Source of the DNA: Mesorhizobium neociceri
GTDB taxonomy: Bacteria > Pseudomonadota > Alphaproteobacteria > Rhizobiales > Rhizobiaceae
Direction of reading: 5' to 3'
Length of the DNA stretch: 64,000 nt
NCBI RefSeq assembly: GCF_013520985.1
Contig: NZ_JACDTY010000025.1
Coordinates: 1-64,000, forward strand
The position numbers were made by a program, and so were the translations under genes. Shown here one piece after another: positions 60,408 to 64,000 of this stretch; within the stretch, counting starts at the first letter, position 1, and the number at the start of each line of letters is the position of its first letter. The notes below the pieces were generated by a model. That model saw only the letters and a program-made list of their open reading frames with translations. It was not told where the DNA came from and searched no databases.

Positions 60408-62516
60408 ATGAGACCCTCCCTCCTGGACCCCCTCTTCGTCCCGATCACCTCGCTTGCCGGCGTCGGGCCGAAGGTCGGCGCGCTGATCGAGAAGGTGGTG
60501 GCGGCTGATCTCGGCGAGCGGCCGGCGCGCGCTGGCGACCTTTTGTTCGTGCTGCCGCACACCGTCGTCGACCGCCGCAATCGTCCCGGCATCGCGCTAG
60601 CGCCTGCGGGCGCAATCGTCACGCTCGACGTGCGCATCGACCGCCATCAGCCGCCGCCGCGCGGCAACCGGTCGGTGCCTTACCGTGTCTATGCTCATGA
60701 CGACACCGGCGAGATCGGGCTGACCTTCTTCCATGCCCATGCCGCCTATCTCGAAAAGGCAATGCCGGTGGGCGAGCATGTCATCGTCTCCGGCCGCATG
60801 GAATGGTTCAACGGCCGGCCGACCATGGTCCATCCCGACCATATCGCGCTGGTCAGCGAGGCGGAAACCCTGCCGCTGGTCGAGCCGGTCTATCCGCTGA
60901 CCGCCGGTCTGTCGGGCAAGGTGCTGCGCCGCGCCATCGGTCAGGCGCTCGGCCGGCTGCCGGAATTGCCGGAATGGCAGGACGCCGCCTTCATGCGCAA
61001 GCAGACTTTTCCCGCCTTTGGCGATGCGCTCGCCCGCATCCACTATCCCTCGGACCCGATCGACGTCGCCATTGAAGGGTCCGCATGGCGCCGTCTCGCC
61101 TATGACGAGTTGTTGGCCGGCCAGGTGTCGCTGGCGCTGGTGCGAGCAAAGGTGCGCCGCCTGTCGGGTCGGCCGCTGATCGGCGACGGCCGCATCGTCG
61201 AGAAATTGCGCGCGGCCCTGCCCTATTCATTGACCGGCAGCCAGGAATTCGCGCTCGCCGAAATCAACGCCGATCTCGCCGACCCCGAACGCATGCTGCG
61301 CCTGCTGCAGGGCGATGTCGGCTCCGGCAAGACCGTAGTGGCGCTGCTTGCCATGGCCCGCGCCGTCGAAGCCGGCGGCCAGGCGGCTCTTATGGCGCCG
61401 ACCGAAATCCTGGCGCGCCAGCACCTGGCGACGATCACGCCGCTGGCCGAACAGGCCGGTCTGCGCGTCGCCATCCTGACCGGCCGCGAAAAGGGCCGCG
61501 AGCGCACCGAAACGCTGGCAGGTCTCGCCAGCGGCGAGATCGACATCGTCATCGGCACCCATGCGCTGTTCCAGGAAACGGTGACCTACCACGACCTCGT
61601 CTTTGCCGTCGTCGACGAGCAGCATCGCTTCGGCGTCCATCAGCGGCTTGCCATCACCGCCAAGGGCGACGCACCCGACATGCTGGTGATGACGGCAACG
61701 CCGATCCCGCGCACTCTGGTGCTGACTGCCTTCGGCGACATGGACGTCTCCAAGCTGACGGAAAAGCCGGTCGGCCGACAGCCGATCCGCACCGTCACGC
61801 TGCCGCTGGAGCGGCTCGACGAGCTGGTCGGCCGCATGCTCGATGCCGTCGCCGACGGCCAGAAAATCTACTGGATCTGCCCGCTGGTCGAGGAATCCGA
61901 AGAGATCAAGCTGATGTCGGCCGAGGACCGCTTTGCCTCGCTGCAACCCCTGTTCGGAGACCGCATCGGGCTCGTCCATGGCCGCATGAAGGGCACGGAA
62001 AAGGACGAGGCGATGCGCGCCTTCAAGGCCGGCGAGACGCGCATCCTGATCGCCACCACCGTCATCGAGGTCGGCGTCGACGTACCGGACGCCACGATCA
62101 TGGTCATCGAGCATGCCGAACGCTTTGGCCTGGCGCAACTGCACCAGCTGCGCGGCCGCGTCGGGCGCGGCGACAAGCCCTCCTCCTGCGTGCTGCTCTA
62201 CAAGGACTCGCTCGGCGAGACGGCAAAGCGCCGGCTGTCGGTGATGCGCGAGACCGAGGACGGTTTCCTGATCGCCGAGGAGGATCTGAAGCTGCGCGGT
62301 GAAGGCGAGCTGCTCGGCACCCGCCAGTCCGGCACGCCAGGTTTCCAGGTGGCGCGCATCGAGGCGCATGCCGATCTTCTGGAGGCAGCCCGCGACGATG
62401 CAAGGCTGATCCTGTCGCGCGACCCGGAATTGCAATCGGAGCGCGGCGAGGCGCTGCGCCTGTTGCTCTATTTGTTCGGCCGCGACGAGGCTGTTCGGCT
62501 CTTGCGCGCCGGCTGA
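60408..62516 (+). CDS. recG: ATP-dependent DNA helicase RecG
   Basis: RecG reverses stalled replication forks and branch-migrates recombination intermediates. The 702-aa protein has the wedge (OB-fold) domain (residues about 60-140, VTLDVRIDRHQPPPRGNR), Walker A LLQGDVGSGKTVVALLAM (about residue 300), the DEQH box VVDEQHRFGVHQR (about residue 402), motif III VMTATPIPRT, VGVDVPDATIMV and QLRGRVGRGDKPS. Its stop overlaps the convergent DUF502 gene by 49 bp. Confidence 0.96.
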   Translation: MRPSLLDPLFVPITSLAGVGPKVGALIEKVVAADLGERPARAGDLLFVLPHTVVDRRNRPGIALAPAGAIVTLDVRIDRHQPPPRGNRSVPYRVYAHDDTGEIGLTFFHAHAAYLEKAMPVGEHVIVSGRMEWFNGRPTMVHPDHIALVSEAETLPLVEPVYPLTAGLSGKVLRRAIGQALGRLPELPEWQDAAFMRKQTFPAFGDALARIHYPSDPIDVAIEGSAWRRLAYDELLAGQVSLALVRAKVRRLSGRPLIGDGRIVEKLRAALPYSLTGSQEFALAEINADLADPERMLRLLQGDVGSGKTVVALLAMARAVEAGGQAALMAPTEILARQHLATITPLAEQAGLRVAILTGREKGRERTETLAGLASGEIDIVIGTHALFQETVTYHDLVFAVVDEQHRFGVHQRLAITAKGDAPDMLVMTATPIPRTLVLTAFGDMDVSKLTEKPVGRQPIRTVTLPLERLDELVGRMLDAVADGQKIYWICPLVEESEEIKLMSAEDRFASLQPLFGDRIGLVHGRMKGTEKDEAMRAFKAGETRILIATTVIEVGVDVPDATIMVIEHAERFGLAQLHQLRGRVGRGDKPSSCVLLYKDSLGETAKRRLSVMRETEDGFLIAEEDLKLRGEGELLGTRQSGTPGFQVARIEAHADLLEAARDDARLILSRDPELQSERGEALRLLLYLFGRDEAVRLLRAG

Positions 62517-63226
62517 GGCAGGGCGCCTAGCGGCGGGTTGGCGAGGTCTCCGTCGATCGGCTCACCGTTCACCGTCACCATTTTCGGCTTGACCTCGGGC
62601 GCCACCAGCCCTGCCGAAACGATCAGCCTGGCGCCGTCCTCGATCGTCATGTCGAGCAGCACGATGTCGGATTTCAGCACATACATCAGGAAACCGGTGG
62701 TCGGGTTCGGCGTGCATGGCATGAATACGGCGATCAGCGGGTCGCCCTCCTGGTCGAGCTTCTGGTTGATCTCGGTTTCCTTCTCGCTGGCGACGAAGAC
62801 CAGCGACCAGACGCCCTTGCGCGGATATTCGACCAGCCCGACCTGGCGGAACATGTCGCCCTTGTTCGACAGCACCGTCTGGAAAATCTGCTTCAGCGAA
62901 CCGTAGATGCCGCGCACCAGCGGCATCCGGCCAAGCAGTCGCTCGCCGAAATTGACGATGGCGCGGCCGACGATGTTGGCGGTCATGAAGCCGATCAGCG
63001 TAATCAGGATCAGCGCCACGATCAGGCCGAAACCCGGAACCGGAAACGGCAGATAGGTGTCCGGGCTATAACGCGCCGGAATGTACGGCTTTACCCAGGA
63101 ATCGACCCAGCCGATGAACGACCAGGCGATATAGGCGGTGATCGCCAGCGGCGCGCAAACGACGAAGCCCGTGAGGAAATAGTTCCTCAGCCGGGTCATG
63201 CCTGAGGTTCTGGGAGCATCGGACAT
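62468..63226 (-). CDS. DUF502 membrane protein
   Basis: A 252-aa membrane protein. Two transmembrane helices (LRNYFLTGFVVCAPLAITAYIAWSFIG, about residues 12-38, and VPGFGLIVALILITLIGFMTANI, about residues 62-85) flank a short loop. The remainder (MPLVRGIYGSLKQIFQTVL, VVFVASEKETEI-type, FMPCTPNPTTGFLM) is the DUF502 cytoplasmic domain. The C-terminal 35 residues are disordered. The function is unknown. It ends inside recG on the opposite strand. Confidence 0.9.
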   Translation of the reverse strand: MSDAPRTSGMTRLRNYFLTGFVVCAPLAITAYIAWSFIGWVDSWVKPYIPARYSPDTYLPFPVPGFGLIVALILITLIGFMTANIVGRAIVNFGERLLGRMPLVRGIYGSLKQIFQTVLSNKGDMFRQVGLVEYPRKGVWSLVFVASEKETEINQKLDQEGDPLIAVFMPCTPNPTTGFLMYVLKSDIVLLDMTIEDGARLIVSAGLVAPEVKPKMVTVNGEPIDGDLANPPLGALPQPARKSRTASSRPNK

Positions 63227-63306
63227 GATTCACCGGGGCGCGGGTTGCGCCGCAACATTAGTGAACCCGAAGAGGCTTTGGAACTGCGAAGTTTTTAAAG
63301 AACCGA

Positions 63307-63606
63307 TTAAGCCGCTGCTTCCAGCGGTTCGATCTTCTCAAGTTCCGGCGCCAGTTTCCGCGCCTCGGTTTCAAGCTCATAGGCCTGCTGAAAATTCATC
63401 CAGAACTGAGGCGTGGTGTTGAAGAATCGGGCCAGGCGCAGGGCCGTGTCGGGGGTCAAGCCGATCTCCTCCTTGGCAATGCGCTCGATGCGGGTGCGCG
63501 GCAGATTGAGCTTCTTTGCGAGCGCACCGGCACTCATGCCGAGCGGAACGAGATACTCTTCGCGCAGGAATTCGCCGGGGTGGATGGGGCGTGCGAACTT
63601 GAGCAT
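63307..63606 (-). CDS. HigA-type antitoxin
   Basis: A 99-aa XRE-family antitoxin. The HigA (VapI-like) signature is IHPGEFLREEYLVPLGMSAGALAKKLNLPRTRIERI (parts: HPGEFLREE, LNLPRTRI), then LTPDTALRLARFFNTTPQFWMNFQQAYEL. In such modules the antitoxin sits after the toxin gene; here it follows by 36 bases. It should neutralise the toxin and repress the operon by binding the palindromes at 63941-63997. Confidence 0.93.
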   Translation of the reverse strand: MLKFARPIHPGEFLREEYLVPLGMSAGALAKKLNLPRTRIERIAKEEIGLTPDTALRLARFFNTTPQFWMNFQQAYELETEARKLAPELEKIEPLEAAA

Positions 63607-63642
63607 AATTCGAAGTCCTCAAAGGTAAGGGCCAGGGCCCGC

Positions 63643-63948
63643 TTAGTGGTAGTCGACGATCTCTACGTCTTCGGCGCCGGCAGCAGTCCATCTGAAACAG
63701 ATACGCCATTGGTCATTGATGCGTATCGAATACTGCCCGGCACGGCTCCCTTTCAAGAGCTCAAGGTGGTTCCCGGGCGGCGAACGAAGATCGTTCAGTT
63801 GAGCAGCATTCTCGATCGCACGAAGACGGCGTTCAGCACGCGCAACCAAGTCGGACGGAAAACCTTTCGGCGCCCTTCCCGCAGCGACCGCCTCCACAGC
63901 CTTGCCTTTGAACGAAACGATCAAAGCTGCCCCCTCGTCTTGTATCAT
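63643..63948 (-). CDS. HigB/RelE-type mRNA interferase toxin
   Basis: A 101-aa toxin of the RelE/HigB superfamily: ERRLRAIENAAQLNDLRSPPGNHLELLKGSRAGQYSIRINDQWRICFRW (parts: LRAIENAA, LNDLRSPPG, YSIRINDQWRICF) and ending VEIVDYH. The basic and aromatic residues for mRNA cleavage on the ribosome are in the usual places. The start is ATG at 63948, which overlaps the first operator; TTG at 63978 is in frame as an alternative, so the exact N-terminus is uncertain. It is the first gene of the higBA operon. Confidence 0.88.
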   Translation of the reverse strand: MIQDEGAALIVSFKGKAVEAVAAGRAPKGFPSDLVARAERRLRAIENAAQLNDLRSPPGNHLELLKGSRAGQYSIRINDQWRICFRWTAAGAEDVEIVDYH

Positions 63949-63997
63949 ACTCTGATACAAGACGCCTAGCAATGACAACGTATCAATGATTGATACG
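63941..63997 (-). promoter_or_regulatory. Two palindromic operators before the HigBA operon
   Basis: Operator 1 is TGTATCA-TACTC-TGATACA (63941-63959), with 7-bp arms and a 5-bp centre; it overlaps the toxin start codon. Operator 2 is CGTATCAA-TGA-TTGATACG (63979-63997), with 8-bp arms and a 3-bp centre. Both share a TATCA half-site. Conditional cooperative repression by HigA and HigB is the usual mode. Confidence 0.8.
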
Positions 63998-64000
63998 GAG

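Overview
The window is GC-rich, densely coding alphaproteobacterial DNA. The gene content points to a rhizobial chromosome, most likely Mesorhizobium or a close relative. Supporting features are a cysE-DUF3126 pair, a tandem cold-shock-domain protein next to a DUF192 protein, DUF982 and DUF2188 small proteins, an Omp31-like porin, the recG-sdhE-mfd cluster, class II DAHP synthase, and several copies of palindromic intergenic repeats of the kind scattered through rhizobial genomes. Identifications rest on reading motifs by eye; no database search was possible.

Layout. 0-12 kb: a SARP/TolB/TPR regulator, small conserved proteins, serine acetyltransferase, a CSP-DUF192-hydrolase-GNAT run, glyoxalase, and a membrane zinc protease fused to a helical repeat tail. 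12-22.7 kb: an operon of a glycosyltransferase-like gene, ilvA and a DUF1697 gene; an M24 peptidase-like protein that appears to have lost metal ligands; two tandem DUF900 lipoprotein hydrolases; adenine deaminase; an exported hydrolase; an outer-membrane barrel. 22.8-31.3 kb: an accessory stretch. It has an AT-richer three-gene operon (TIGR04255-type protein plus two unknowns), tRNA-Leu(UAA), a NUDIX gene fragment, a run of small stress-type or unknown genes (CBS, NDUFA9-like, metallothionein-like, DUF6496, two tandem coiled-coil paralogs), a frameshifted small gene, and a 3' fragment of a second leucine tRNA.

31.3-50 kb: a TupA-like ATP-grasp gene divergent from an aromatic ammonia-lyase homolog whose MIO triad is missing, NudK-type NUDIX, OYE-family oxidoreductase, CinA-like protein, tandem universal stress protein, gpt, an ArsR-SRPBCC-GFA operon with a promoter/operator of striking geometry, an ABC exporter, NAD synthase, a DNA glycosylase, DUF1003-DedA, a hemerythrin protein and diacylglycerol kinase. 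50-64 kb: GFA protein, diguanylate cyclase, an Xre/RES toxin-antitoxin pair, DAHP synthase, Mpo1-like/DUF3995 pair, mfd, sdhE, recG, DUF502 and a HigB/HigA toxin-antitoxin pair with two palindromic operators.

The best candidates for undescribed biology are the TIGR04255-type operon beside tRNA-Leu, the MIO-less lyase homolog, and the accessory segment bounded by tRNA and NUDIX remnants. No integrase, transposase, CRISPR array or replication origin is visible.
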